Source of the DNA: an uncultured Oscillospiraceae bacterium
GTDB taxonomy: Bacteria; Bacillota_A; Clostridia; Oscillospirales; Oscillospiraceae
Assembly: GCA_910579155.1 (NCBI GenBank)
Contig: CAJTTS010000015.1
Coordinates: 1 to 56,973, forward strand
Reading direction: 5' to 3'
DNA length: 56,973 bases
Numbering within the stretch: the stretch's first letter is position 1; every line of letters starts with the position of its first letter. This document shows positions 32,844-43,750 of this stretch, in pieces. The position numbers were made by a program, and so were the translations under genes. The notes below the pieces were generated by a model. It did no database searches, was not told the DNA's origin, and was given only the letters and a program-made list of their open reading frames with translations.

Positions 32844-34499
32844 TCAGCACTCCAGCTTTTCCAGAGTGCAAGTCTTGGCGATGGACTTACGGATTTCCGC
32901 CCGCAGGGGCAGCACGGAGGAGGGCGACACGGACAGCTCGTCGATGCCGATGGCCAAGAAGGTCTCCAGCAGGGACAGGTCCGCGCCCAGCTCACCGCAG
33001 ATGCCGATCCAAATGCCCGCCTTGTGGGCGGCATCGGTGGCCACCTTCAGCGCCCGCAGCACCGCGGGGTGGTGGGGGTCGAAAAACTTGCCCAGGTCGT
33101 TGGCCTGACGGTCGCAGGCCAGGGTGTATTGGGTCAGGTCGTTGGTACCCACAGAGAAGAAGTCCACTTCACGGGCCAGCTCCTCCGCCACGAAAACGGA
33201 GGCGGGGGTCTCAATCATGATGCCGATCTCGGTATCCTTGCGGTAGAGAACGCCCTCTGCGTCCAGCTCCGCCATCACCTTCTGGCAGGCCCGCTTGCAC
33301 TCCCGGACCTCCCACACGGAGGTAATCATGGGGAACATGATGGCCACCTTGCCGTAGGCCGAGGCGCGGTACAGCGCCCGGAGCTGGGTTCGGAACACCT
33401 CGGGACGGTTCAGGCAGATGCGGATGGCCCGCACGCCCAGGGCAGGGTTCTCCTCTTTCTGGAGCTGGAAGTAATCCACCTGCTTGTCGGCGCCGATGTC
33501 CAGCGTGCGGATCACCACCCGCTTGCCGTCCATGGCGGCGGCCACGTCCCGGTACGCCTTGAACTGCTCCTCCTCGGTGGGGTAGTCGCTGGAGGCCAGA
33601 TACAGGAACTCGGAGCGGAACAGGCCGATGCCCTGGCCGTCGTTGGACAGCACCGCCGCCACGTCCTCGGGAGAGCCGATGTTGCAGTACACCATCATGT
33701 TCCGGCCGTCCAGGGTCACGTCTTCCTGGCCCTTCATGGTCTCCATGAGCAGCTTCATCTCCTGCTGCTTCTCATACTTGCTCTGGAACACGCTCAGGGT
33801 GATGTCGTCCGGCTCGATGGCCACCTGGCCCGTCTCGCCGTCGATGTAGGCCATGCGGCCGTTCAGCTCCGTCTTGAGGAACTCGCCCAAGCCGCAGATG
33901 GCGGGGATGCCCATAGTGCGGGCCAGGATGGCGGTGTGGCTGTTGCCGGAGCCGCCCTGGGTGATGAAGCCCAGGATTTTGCTCTTGTCCAGTTGGAGGG
34001 TCTCGGAGGGGGCCAGGTCGTCCGCCGCCAGGATCACCGGCTCCTCGGAATCGATGCCGCCATCCACAACACCCATGAGATTGTTGAGAATCCGCCGGGA
34101 CACGTCCTTGATGTCGGCGGCGCGGGCCTGCATGTATGCGTCGTCCATGGCGGCCAGCATGGCCGCGAACCGCTCCCCGGCGATCTCCACCGCCCGCTCG
34201 GCGGTGCAGTGCTCCTCGTCCAGGGCAGCGTTCATACAGTCCACAAAGTCCTCGTCCTCCACGAACATGGCGTGGGTCTCGAACAGCATGGCGGACTCCT
34301 CGCCGACCTCCTCCCGGGCCTTCTCGGCCAGGGCGGCGAGCTGCTCCATAGACTTTTCCTTGGCCTCCTCCAGGCGGCGCTTCTCCGCCTCAATGTCGGC
34401 AGCCTGCGCGGTGGAGATGGTAACCGCTCCCCGCTGGAAGAAGTACACAGGCCCCTTCACGACCCCCTTGGATACGCCTTTTCCCTGTATTAAAATCAT
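32844..34499 (-). CDS. ptsI: PTS enzyme I (phosphoenolpyruvate-protein phosphotransferase)
   Basis: 551 aa from the ATG (MILIQGKGVSKGV) behind GGAGGAAGACAT. N-terminal HPr-binding helical domain, phospho-His188 in GGSGNSHTAILA, then the PEP-binding barrel with GIGLFRSEFLYL, DIGADKQVDYF, and active-site SVGTNDLTQYTLACDRQ. It transfers phosphate from PEP to HPr. Unusually it is the last gene of a sugar-specific PTS operon (EII, GH13, HPr, EI). Confidence 0.96.
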   Translation of the reverse strand: MILIQGKGVSKGVVKGPVYFFQRGAVTISTAQAADIEAEKRRLEEAKEKSMEQLAALAEKAREEVGEESAMLFETHAMFVEDEDFVDCMNAALDEEHCTAERAVEIAGERFAAMLAAMDDAYMQARAADIKDVSRRILNNLMGVVDGGIDSEEPVILAADDLAPSETLQLDKSKILGFITQGGSGNSHTAILARTMGIPAICGLGEFLKTELNGRMAYIDGETGQVAIEPDDITLSVFQSKYEKQQEMKLLMETMKGQEDVTLDGRNMMVYCNIGSPEDVAAVLSNDGQGIGLFRSEFLYLASSDYPTEEEQFKAYRDVAAAMDGKRVVIRTLDIGADKQVDYFQLQKEENPALGVRAIRICLNRPEVFRTQLRALYRASAYGKVAIMFPMITSVWEVRECKRACQKVMAELDAEGVLYRKDTEIGIMIETPASVFVAEELAREVDFFSVGTNDLTQYTLACDRQANDLGKFFDPHHPAVLRALKVATDAAHKAGIWIGICGELGADLSLLETFLAIGIDELSVSPSSVLPLRAEIRKSIAKTCTLEKLEC

Positions 34500-34520
34500 A
34501 TGTCTTCCTCCTAAACTATG

Positions 34521-34559
34521 ATTTTGGGGCGTCCGCCCATCGGGCAGACGCCCCAAAAT
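34521..34559 (-). promoter_or_regulatory. Intercistronic hairpin between ptsH and ptsI
   Basis: 18-bp stem (ATTTTGGGGCGTCCGCCC opposite GGGCAGACGCCCCAAAAT, one G-U on the minus strand) filling the short gap between the HPr stop and the EI ribosome site. No T run; probably an RNA-processing or stability element that sets different HPr and EI levels. Confidence 0.75.
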
Positions 34560-34565
34560 TGGCGT

Positions 34566-34826
34566 TTACAGGTTATCCTTGAAGAACTGCTCCAGCGTGG
34601 CGGCGTCGGCTTCCTCATTCGCGCCCTCCACGGTGACGGTGACCGTCTCGCCCTGTTTGATGCCCAGTCCCATCAGCGCCATCAGCTTAGTTCCCGCAGC
34701 GGACTTGCCGTCGGCCTTGGCGATGGTGACGGTGCTCTCCAGCGCCTTGATGGCCTTGACCAGCAGGCCGGCGGGACGGGCGTGGATGCCTACGGGGTCG
34801 GTGATGGTATAGGTGAACTGCTTCAT
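34566..34826 (-). CDS. ptsH: PTS phosphocarrier protein HPr
   Basis: 86 aa, standard length. Phospho-acceptor His15 in DPVGIHARPAG is intact. The regulatory segment that reads KSIMGVMSLG in Bacillus reads TKLMALMGLG here, so the Ser46 position appears to be Lys (Thr just before it). HPr kinase control through Ser46 would then be lost for this copy. Passes phosphate from EI to the EIIA domain encoded two genes upstream. Confidence 0.96.
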   Translation of the reverse strand: MKQFTYTITDPVGIHARPAGLLVKAIKALESTVTIAKADGKSAAGTKLMALMGLGIKQGETVTVTVEGANEEADAATLEQFFKDNL

Positions 34827-34850
34827 GGTGATCGGTCCTTTCCTTTTGTG

Positions 34851-36731
34851 TTACGCGTCGGCGGATTCCACCTCGGCGCTCTGGCTGCTTTGCTCCTGAC
34901 TCATATAATAACACCCATAGGCGGGAATGTGCAATCCCTCTAGAATATATTTTTTTCCAGTGAGCAAATCTGTGAATTTTCCCGGATCATGGGGGAAGGC
35001 GACGGACTTCCCCTCTCCGGTGAAATTGAACACGCCGATGATTTTCTGGCCGTCAAAATACCGCCCGATGGCCAGCACCCCGTCGTCCCCGGTGTCCAGC
35101 GTCCACACGTCGGCGGCGGCGGAGAAGGCCCGGTTGCCCTTGCGCAGGGCCCCTAGAGCGCTCAGCCCCCGGAATACCCGCCCCTCCGGGGTGGACAGGT
35201 CGTCTGCGTGGTCCGCCAGATCCCATCTCATTTTTCCCCGGTGGAGATACCGGCTGTCCTCCGCCTTTTCCGGGTCGTTTTTGTAGCTGTAGTCGTTCAC
35301 CTGGGCGATCTCGTCCCCGCTGTACAGCAGGGGGATGCCCGTCTGCATGAACATCATGGCGTGAAGGGTGAGGTCGAACCGCACCGCCCGGTCCATGGCG
35401 CCCCCGTCCTCCTCGAACCCGGCCCTCTCAATGCCGCACAGGCTGGCGGTGGTGCCGCACTGGCGGGCGTCGCCGCTGGCGGGGTCGGCGTTGTACAGCT
35501 CGCCCCGGCTGACGCTGCCGTCCACATGGCCCTGGAACCAGTCGCTAAGGAATTTTTTGTGGGGGACCTCCGAAATCCCCCACTGGGCCAGCGTATTGTA
35601 ATCCAGACCCCAGCCGATGTCATCGTGGCAGCGCAGGTAGTTCAGGAACACATACTGCTTGGGCAAGGCGTTCACCGTGTCAAGCTGCTTTCGCAGCAGC
35701 CGGGTATCCTTTGTGGCCACGGTGTGCCAGGTGGTACACATGGTGGTCACGTTGTAGAGCAGGTGGCACTCCGGCTTCTCCACCGTGCCGAAGTAGGGCA
35801 CCACCTTCACCGGCTCCATCACCACCTCCCCCAGCAGGATAACGCTGGGGCACACGATCTCCCCGATCATCCGCATCATCCGCACGATGGTGTGGACCTG
35901 GGGCAGGTTGCGGCAGTCGGTGCCCAGCTCCTTCCAGATGTAGGGCACCGCGTCAATGCGGATCATGTCCATCCCCTTGTTGGCCAGGAACAGGAAGTTG
36001 TACATCATCTCATTGAACACCCGGGGATTGCGGTAGTTCAGGTCCCACTGGTAGGGATAGAAGGAGGTCATGACATAGTGCCCGCAGTCCTCCAGCCAGG
36101 TGAAGTTCCCCGGCGCGGTGGTGGGAAACACCTGGGGTACGGTTTTTTCGTACTCCCGGGGGATGGCCGGGTCGGCGAAGAAGAAGTAGCGGCTCATGTA
36201 TTCCCCGTCTCCAGCCCGGGCCCGTTTGGCCCACTGGTGATCCTGGCTGGTGTGATTTATGACGAAGTCCATGCACACGTTGACACCCTTTTTGTGGCAG
36301 GCGGAGGTGAGCTTTTCCAGGTCGTCCATGGTGCCCAGGCCGGGACGTACCCTTTGAAAGTCCGCCACGGCGTAGCCGCCGTCGCTGCGGCCGGGAACGG
36401 TGTCCAGGAAGGGCATCAGATGGATGAGATTGACCCCGGTCTTTTCGATATAGGGCAGCTTTTTGCGCACGCCGTCCAAGTCCCCGGCAAAGTTGTCGAT
36501 GTACAGCATCATGCCCATCAGGTCGTTGGACTTGTACCACTCTGGGTCCGCCTCCCGCTCCTCGTCTCGCTTTTTCAGCGCGGTGGGGCGCTCCTCCGCG
36601 TAAACCCGCAGCTCGCCGCGCAGCTCGTTGAACATGGCCTCGTTGTCATACAGCTCCATATACAGCCAGCGCAGCTCGTCCATATGGCGCCCCAGCCGGG
36701 CCTGGAACAGGGCCTCCTCTTTCTTCGTCAT
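34851..36731 (-). CDS. GH13 amylosucrase-like alpha-glucanotransferase/hydrolase
   Basis: 626 aa from the ATG (MTKKEEALFQARL) behind AAAGAGGTG. An N-terminal helical domain and (beta/alpha)8 barrel typical of GH13 subfamily 4: SDGGYAVADFQRVRPGLGT, DFVINHTS, nucleophile Asp in MIRIDAVPY, acid/base Glu in ILLGEVVM and RCHDDIGWGLD. Acts on sucrose-type or alpha-glucoside substrates in the cytoplasm. Whether it takes the phosphorylated sugar delivered by the adjacent PTS is unknown. Confidence 0.93.
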   Translation of the reverse strand: MTKKEEALFQARLGRHMDELRWLYMELYDNEAMFNELRGELRVYAEERPTALKKRDEEREADPEWYKSNDLMGMMLYIDNFAGDLDGVRKKLPYIEKTGVNLIHLMPFLDTVPGRSDGGYAVADFQRVRPGLGTMDDLEKLTSACHKKGVNVCMDFVINHTSQDHQWAKRARAGDGEYMSRYFFFADPAIPREYEKTVPQVFPTTAPGNFTWLEDCGHYVMTSFYPYQWDLNYRNPRVFNEMMYNFLFLANKGMDMIRIDAVPYIWKELGTDCRNLPQVHTIVRMMRMIGEIVCPSVILLGEVVMEPVKVVPYFGTVEKPECHLLYNVTTMCTTWHTVATKDTRLLRKQLDTVNALPKQYVFLNYLRCHDDIGWGLDYNTLAQWGISEVPHKKFLSDWFQGHVDGSVSRGELYNADPASGDARQCGTTASLCGIERAGFEEDGGAMDRAVRFDLTLHAMMFMQTGIPLLYSGDEIAQVNDYSYKNDPEKAEDSRYLHRGKMRWDLADHADDLSTPEGRVFRGLSALGALRKGNRAFSAAADVWTLDTGDDGVLAIGRYFDGQKIIGVFNFTGEGKSVAFPHDPGKFTDLLTGKKYILEGLHIPAYGCYYMSQEQSSQSAEVESADA

Positions 36732-36772
36732 GAATTGCACCTCTTTCCCCATCTGGGATGGGTTTGATTTGG

Positions 36773-38674
36773 TTATTTGACCTGGATGACCTGCTCCAAC
36801 GCCTTGCAGGGGCCGGGTTGGATGGCAACATCCCCGTAGTCGTCGGAGTTGGTCACCAGCACCGCCACCACGTCCGGGTGGCCGGCGGCGGCGATCTTGC
36901 CCCGGTCAAACACGATGAGCTTGTCGCCCGCCTTCACCTGCTGCCCCTCCTGAACAAGGCAGGTAAAGCCGTCTCCGTTCATGGCCACCGTGTCCACGCC
37001 CACGTGGATGAGCAGCTCCATGCCGTCGGGAGAGGAGAGGCCCACCGCGTGCCTGGTCTCCGCCACGGTGGAAATTTCCCCGTCGAAGGGGGCCACCACC
37101 ACACCCTCGCTGGGCCGGATGCCCACGCCCCGTCCCAGGACGCCTGCGGCAAAGGTCTCGTCAGGGATCTCCTCAGAGGGGATGGCGGCGCCGGACACGG
37201 GGGCGTACACCGTGCCGGGCTCACAGTGGATGGAAGGAAGGGTGGGGTCGGGCTGGGCCGGAGCGGCCTTCTTGGCCTCAGCGGGTTCTGCGTCCTGATA
37301 GCCGAACATCCAGGTCAGCACAAAAGCCACGCCGATGGAGATGGCAGCCATGATGATGTAGTTGATGGGGTCATGGAGGCACAGCAGCAGGCCGAACAGG
37401 CCGGTAACTCCGGTGCCGCTGGCGCCCAGGCCCACCAGGGAGGCGTACATGGCGCCCGCCGCGCCGCCGACGGCGCCGCAGACGAAGGGCTTGAAGTAGC
37501 GCAGGTTTACGCCGAAGATGGCGGGCTCGGTGATGCCCATGAAGCAGGACAGCGCGGAGGGCAGCGCCACGGATTTGGTCTTGCCGTTCTTGGTCTTGAG
37601 GGCCACGGCCAGAGTAGCCGCGCCCTGGGCCATATTGGCGGCGGAGGCCAGGGGAAGCCAGTAGGTCACGTTATAGCTGGACAACTGGCCCACGTCAATG
37701 ACGGTGTACATATGATGGATGCCCGCCACCACGGTGGTGGAGTACAGGCCGCCCATGATGAGGCTGCCAACGCCGAAGGGCAGGGCGATCAGGGCCTGGA
37801 TACCGCCGATGATGCCGTGCTCAATGGTGGAGAAGATGGGGCCGATGATGGACAGAGTCAGGTAGCCGGTGACGAACACGCTGACCAGAGGGGTGACGAA
37901 CAGGTCGAACATGGCGGGGACGATCTTATGCAGGCGCTTCTCGAGGAAGCACATCACCCACACGGCGATGATGACCGGGATGACGCTGCCCTGGTAGCCC
38001 ACCATGTTCACCTCATAGAGGCCGAACCACACCTTTTGGGTCTGCAAGACGCCCTCCGTCGCCACGGTCCAGGCGTTTTGCAGGTTGGGGTGGATCATAA
38101 TCATGCCGATGACCGCGCCCAGATACGGGTTGCCGCCGAAGGCCTTGCCCGCGCTGTAGGCGATGAGGATGGGCAGGAAGGTATAGGCGGTGTTGGCGAA
38201 CAGGTTGGCGAACACATAGATGGAGCCGGAGGTGTCGATGTTCAAAAAGTCGTTGTTCACCATGAAGTTCAGCGCCTCCATGATGCCCATGAGGAAGCCG
38301 CTGGCCACGATGGCGGGGATGATGGGGACGAAAATATCGCCCAGAGTCTTGATGGCCCGCTTGAACATGTTCTGCTGGGCGGCGGCCGCAGCCTTGACCT
38401 CCTCTTTGGTAGCGGCGGACAGGCCGGTGATGGCGATGAACTCATCGTAGACCTTATTCACCGTGCCGGTACCCAGGATGATCTGGAGCTGTCCGGAGGC
38501 ACTGAACACACCCTTCACGCCGTCCACATCCTCCAGGGCTTTCATGTCGATCTTGCCGTTGTCCACGGTGACCAGCCGCAGGCGGGTGGCGCAGTGCGCC
38601 GCGCTCACCAGGTTTTCCCGTCCGCCCAGCAGGTCGAAGATATCCTGGGCGCACTTTTTGTAATCCAGTGCCAT
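36773..38674 (-). CDS. Sucrose-class PTS transporter subunit EIIBCA
   Basis: 633 aa from the ATG (MALDYKKCAQD) behind GGGAGGAATACAT. EIIB domain first, with phospho-Cys28 in AAHCATRLRL; EIIC with about ten helices and the GITEPAIFGVNLRYFKPF loop; then a Pro/Ala linker and EIIA with phospho-His in ELLIHVGVDTV. Domain order and sequence are closest to ScrA/BglP-type sucrose or beta-glucoside permeases. Paired with a sucrose-type GH13 enzyme, so sucrose or a related disaccharide is likely. Confidence 0.94.
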   Translation of the reverse strand: MALDYKKCAQDIFDLLGGRENLVSAAHCATRLRLVTVDNGKIDMKALEDVDGVKGVFSASGQLQIILGTGTVNKVYDEFIAITGLSAATKEEVKAAAAAQQNMFKRAIKTLGDIFVPIIPAIVASGFLMGIMEALNFMVNNDFLNIDTSGSIYVFANLFANTAYTFLPILIAYSAGKAFGGNPYLGAVIGMIMIHPNLQNAWTVATEGVLQTQKVWFGLYEVNMVGYQGSVIPVIIAVWVMCFLEKRLHKIVPAMFDLFVTPLVSVFVTGYLTLSIIGPIFSTIEHGIIGGIQALIALPFGVGSLIMGGLYSTTVVAGIHHMYTVIDVGQLSSYNVTYWLPLASAANMAQGAATLAVALKTKNGKTKSVALPSALSCFMGITEPAIFGVNLRYFKPFVCGAVGGAAGAMYASLVGLGASGTGVTGLFGLLLCLHDPINYIIMAAISIGVAFVLTWMFGYQDAEPAEAKKAAPAQPDPTLPSIHCEPGTVYAPVSGAAIPSEEIPDETFAAGVLGRGVGIRPSEGVVVAPFDGEISTVAETRHAVGLSSPDGMELLIHVGVDTVAMNGDGFTCLVQEGQQVKAGDKLIVFDRGKIAAAGHPDVVAVLVTNSDDYGDVAIQPGPCKALEQVIQVK

Positions 38675-38713
38675 ATGTATTCCTCCCATTCAATTTGAAA
38701 TCGAATCCACTAG

Positions 38714-38768
38714 TGAAATCAATTTCATATCATGGTTGAATTATAACAAACGGCAAGGTCTGTGTAAA
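38714..38768 (-). promoter_or_regulatory. EIIBCA operon promoter and LacI operator O1
   Basis: On the minus strand TTTACA (38763-38768), 17 bp, TATAAT (38740-38745). The palindrome TGAAATCAATTTCA (38714-38727) lies just after the -10, so a bound LacI protein would block initiation. A degraded half-site TGAAATCGAAT follows near 38695-38705. Confidence 0.88.
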
Positions 38769-38813
38769 TTGATGACTTCTCCAAATCTTTGCGGCTCATT
38801 TTGTGCATAATAA

Positions 38814-38827
38814 TGAAACCGATTTCA
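38814..38827. promoter_or_regulatory. LacI operator O2
   Basis: TGAAACCGATTTCA, one mismatch from the shared palindrome. Overlaps the HAD gene stop codon and lies 45 bp upstream of the EIIBCA -35, a suitable auxiliary site for repressor looping with O1. Confidence 0.75.
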
Positions 38828-39655
38828 CATCAGCCTGTGCGCCTGAAACGCCCGGTAAAGGCCGTCCTCCCCCACCGGGGCGCACACCTCGTCGGCGGCT
38901 TTTTTCAGCGTCTCGCTGCCGTTGCCCATACAGATTCCCACCCCCGCAGCCCGGATCATCTCCAGATCGTTCATGCTGTCCCCAAACGCTACCGTATTCT
39001 CAATGGGAATGTCCAGATATGCACACAGCCGCTCCACGGCCATCCCCTTGTTGAAGGCTTTGTTGATGAGCTCGCCGTTAATCGCGCCAAGCTGGTCCGT
39101 GCCTTGTATGCAGAAGTCGAAGCCGTCCCCCAACACCTGCATGGGCTCCCGCAACCCGCCGGCGTCGCGGCTCACAAACCCGATCTTATAGACGGGTTCC
39201 CCCCCATACTCCGCCATGGGGCGAATGCCCAGCTCGCTTTCGATCTGTTCCCGCCAGCGCAACAGCTCGCTGTTGCCTCCGGCCTGGGCGCTTTCCCGCA
39301 GAAAGTCCTTGAAGCTCTCATCGGTATAGCTGTGATCCTTGCCCTCCACCGTGCGGAATACGCCGTTGCGCTGGAAAACATCCATGGCCGTGCCGCACTG
39401 CTCCGCGGTCATGGGGTGGTCGTAGACCACCTGCCCGCCATATTCGATATAGCCCCCCGCGCTGCCCACCAGGCCGTCAAAGCCGTAGCGCAGCAGCGGG
39501 GAGAGCATCCCATAGTTGCGTCCGGAGCACAGAACCACCTTGTGGCCGTTGTCCCGCGCCTTGCGGACCGCCTCAACAGCGGAGGCGGGGGGCACGTTTT
39601 TCCCCGGCTCGGTAAGGGTCCCGTCAATATCCAGAAAAATCAGCTTGCATTCCAT
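38825..39655 (-). CDS. HAD-superfamily (Cof-type) sugar phosphatase
   Basis: 276 aa. Motif I FLDIDGTLTEPGK carries both catalytic Asp residues, motif II is VVLCSGRN, and motif III/IV is NTVAFGDSMNDLEMI near the C-terminus. The long type-IIB cap domain fits Cof/YidA phosphatases that dephosphorylate sugar phosphates. Its operator-controlled promoter places it in the PTS regulon, so it may relieve sugar-phosphate stress or process the imported sugar phosphate. Confidence 0.92.
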   Translation of the reverse strand: MECKLIFLDIDGTLTEPGKNVPPASAVEAVRKARDNGHKVVLCSGRNYGMLSPLLRYGFDGLVGSAGGYIEYGGQVVYDHPMTAEQCGTAMDVFQRNGVFRTVEGKDHSYTDESFKDFLRESAQAGGNSELLRWREQIESELGIRPMAEYGGEPVYKIGFVSRDAGGLREPMQVLGDGFDFCIQGTDQLGAINGELINKAFNKGMAVERLCAYLDIPIENTVAFGDSMNDLEMIRAAGVGICMGNGSETLKKAADEVCAPVGEDGLYRAFQAHRLM

Positions 39656-39679
39656 AGCGGCCTCCTGTCGGCATCATGA

Positions 39680-39728
39680 TGAAATTGATTTCATCTCAAA
39701 TGATAGCAGAAAGCTCCTCTCGGTGCAA
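39680..39728 (-). promoter_or_regulatory. HAD gene promoter and LacI operator O3
   Basis: On the minus strand TTGCAC (39723-39728), 17 bp, TATCAT (39700-39705), followed at once by the palindrome TGAAATTGATTTCA (39680-39693). Same promoter-operator geometry as the EIIBCA promoter. Confidence 0.82.
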
Positions 39729-39837
39729 GGGGAAGAGCCACCGTTGCTTTCGCCAAATATTTGCTGCAAAATTTAGCGAATATGCCCAATCTCTCGGGAA
39801 AGTTTGCGCCGCAGCCCACTGGAAATCCGGCTGGACT

Positions 39838-39863
39838 TGTGATATAATGTGAAATAGATTTCA
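39838..39863 (+). promoter_or_regulatory. lacI-type gene promoter and operator O4
   Basis: Extended -10 TGATATAAT (39840-39848) with no strong -35, followed by palindrome TGAAATAGATTTCA (39850-39863) that ends just before the ribosome site AGGAGG. Indicates autorepression. Confidence 0.85.
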
Positions 39864-39879
39864 AAAACAGGAGGCGCCT

Positions 39880-40863
39880 ATGAACATCGCGGATATCGCC
39901 AAGCTGGCGGGGGTGTCCCCCTCTGCCGTTTCCCGCTACTTGAATCAGGGCTATCTGTCCCAGGAGAAGAAAGAGGCCATCCGCAAGGTGATCGAGGAGA
40001 CGGGCTACCGCCCGCTGGCCCAGGCCCAGGCCCTGCGCACCCGCAGGACCAAGACCATCGGCGTAGTCCTGCCCAAAATCGACTCCTTCTCCGTCAGCAG
40101 CGTCATGGCGGGCATCGACTCCGTGCTGGAGCAGAGGGGTTTCCAGATCCTGCTGGCGGACACCCACAACGACCCGCTCAAAGAGCTGGACTATCTGGAC
40201 AGCTTTGACGACCAGCGGGTGGACGGCGTGATCCTGATCGGCACCGTGTTCACCGCCAGGCACATCGCCATGCTGAAAAAAAGCCGGGTCCCGGTGGTGG
40301 TGGTGGGCCAGCAGTTGCCCGGCGCGTCCTGCGTATACCACGACGACTACCACGCCTTTTATGACATCACCACGCTACTGGTGGCCAAGGGCTGCCGCAC
40401 GCTGGGGTTCATCGGCGCGCTGCCCCAGGACAAGGCTGCGGGCCAGGAGCGCAGCCGGGCCTATTGCGACGCCCTGCGGGACGCCGGGCTGGAGGACCAG
40501 GCCGGGCACACGGCCGTGGCCGGGTTCAGCGCCTCCTCCGGGCGGGAGAAGGCCCAGGAACTGCTGGAGACATACGGCCCGCTGGACGCGCTGGTGTGCG
40601 CCACCGACTCCATGGCGGTGGGGGCGCTGCAATACCTGAAAAGCCTGGGCCTGCGGGTGCCGGAGGACATCCGGCTTACCGGGCAGGGAGGCTCCGACCT
40701 GTGCGGGGTGACCACCCCCACCATCACCACCATCCGCTACTTCTACGAGGACAGCGGGGCCAACGCCGCCGTCCTGCTGCTGGAGCGGCTGGAACACCCG
40801 GATGCTCCGGCAAAGGAGATCAAGTTGGGTTACCAAATTGTAGAAAACGAGTCCAGCCGGTAA
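39880..40863 (+). CDS. LacI-family transcriptional repressor of the PTS regulon
   Basis: 327 aa; ATG behind CAGGAGGCGCCT. N-terminal helix-turn-helix NIADIAKLAGVSPSAVSRYL and hinge, then a periplasmic-binding-like ligand domain (KTIGVVLPKIDSFSVSSVMAGI; VDGVILIGTVF). Divergent from the HAD-EIIBCA genes and sharing their operator, so it most likely represses all three promoters until the inducing sugar or sugar phosphate is present. Confidence 0.94.
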   Translation: MNIADIAKLAGVSPSAVSRYLNQGYLSQEKKEAIRKVIEETGYRPLAQAQALRTRRTKTIGVVLPKIDSFSVSSVMAGIDSVLEQRGFQILLADTHNDPLKELDYLDSFDDQRVDGVILIGTVFTARHIAMLKKSRVPVVVVGQQLPGASCVYHDDYHAFYDITTLLVAKGCRTLGFIGALPQDKAAGQERSRAYCDALRDAGLEDQAGHTAVAGFSASSGREKAQELLETYGPLDALVCATDSMAVGALQYLKSLGLRVPEDIRLTGQGGSDLCGVTTPTITTIRYFYEDSGANAAVLLLERLEHPDAPAKEIKLGYQIVENESSR

Positions 40864-40881
40864 ACGATTCGTGCGGTTTTC

Positions 40882-41005
40882 GATAACAGCGGGGAACCCC
40901 TTCCCCAGCGGGACGGCTCGAACCAGGAGAAGCAGAACGGATAAGGTTTCTGCCCGCCTTGGTCTGAACTATCCCGCTGGGGGAAGGGGTTCCCCGCTGT
41001 TTATC
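40882..41005 (-). repeat. Family-A fold-back element, copy A3
   Basis: Arms at 40887-40913 and 40972-40999 pair along 27 bp with a single extra G, extended by GATAA/TTATC. Stem sequence is quite different from A1/A2. The loop, read on the minus strand, is the same family-A loop: AGTTCAGACCA, GGCGGGCAGAAACCTTAT, TTCTGC, GGTTCGAGCC. It lies between the convergent repressor gene and clpB, so it may double as a terminator. Confidence 0.85.
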
Positions 41006-41014
41006 GTTCTGGAA

Positions 41015-43609
<2,595 letters not shown>

Positions 43610-43672
43610 GGTGAAATTCACTCTCCTTTGGGCGGTTGGGAAGCCCACCGCCTGTCTGTCATTTCATTTACT

Positions 43673-43678
43673 AGTATA
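43673..43678 (-). promoter_or_regulatory. Candidate clpB -10 box
   Basis: TATACT on the minus strand, 64 bp upstream of the clpB ATG and 40 bp inside the CIRCE. No good -35 at 17 bp spacing. Confidence 0.4.
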
Positions 43679-43717
43679 CCCCGTCCCTCCCAAAATTCAT
43701 GAACTGCCTGTAAACAA

Positions 43718-43744
43718 TTAGCACTCTACTCACGAGAGTGCTAA
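43718..43744. promoter_or_regulatory. CIRCE operator (HrcA binding site)
   Basis: TTAGCACTC at 43718-43726, a 9-bp spacer and GAGTGCTAA at 43736-43744: a perfect match to the CIRCE consensus. It lies between the C26 amidotransferase stop and clpB, about 110 bp before the clpB ATG. Confidence 0.97.
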
Positions 43745-43750
43745 TCCAAT

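Noticed and set aside
31779..34493. 904-codon plus-strand frame across the hypothetical gene, the family-A repeat and EI
   Set aside because: Shadow of ptsI and of the repeat; composition is artefactual and the EI frame on the minus strand is unambiguous.
36758..38698. 646-codon plus-strand frame opposite EIIBCA
   Set aside because: Antisense shadow; the PTS EIIBCA protein is intact on the other strand.
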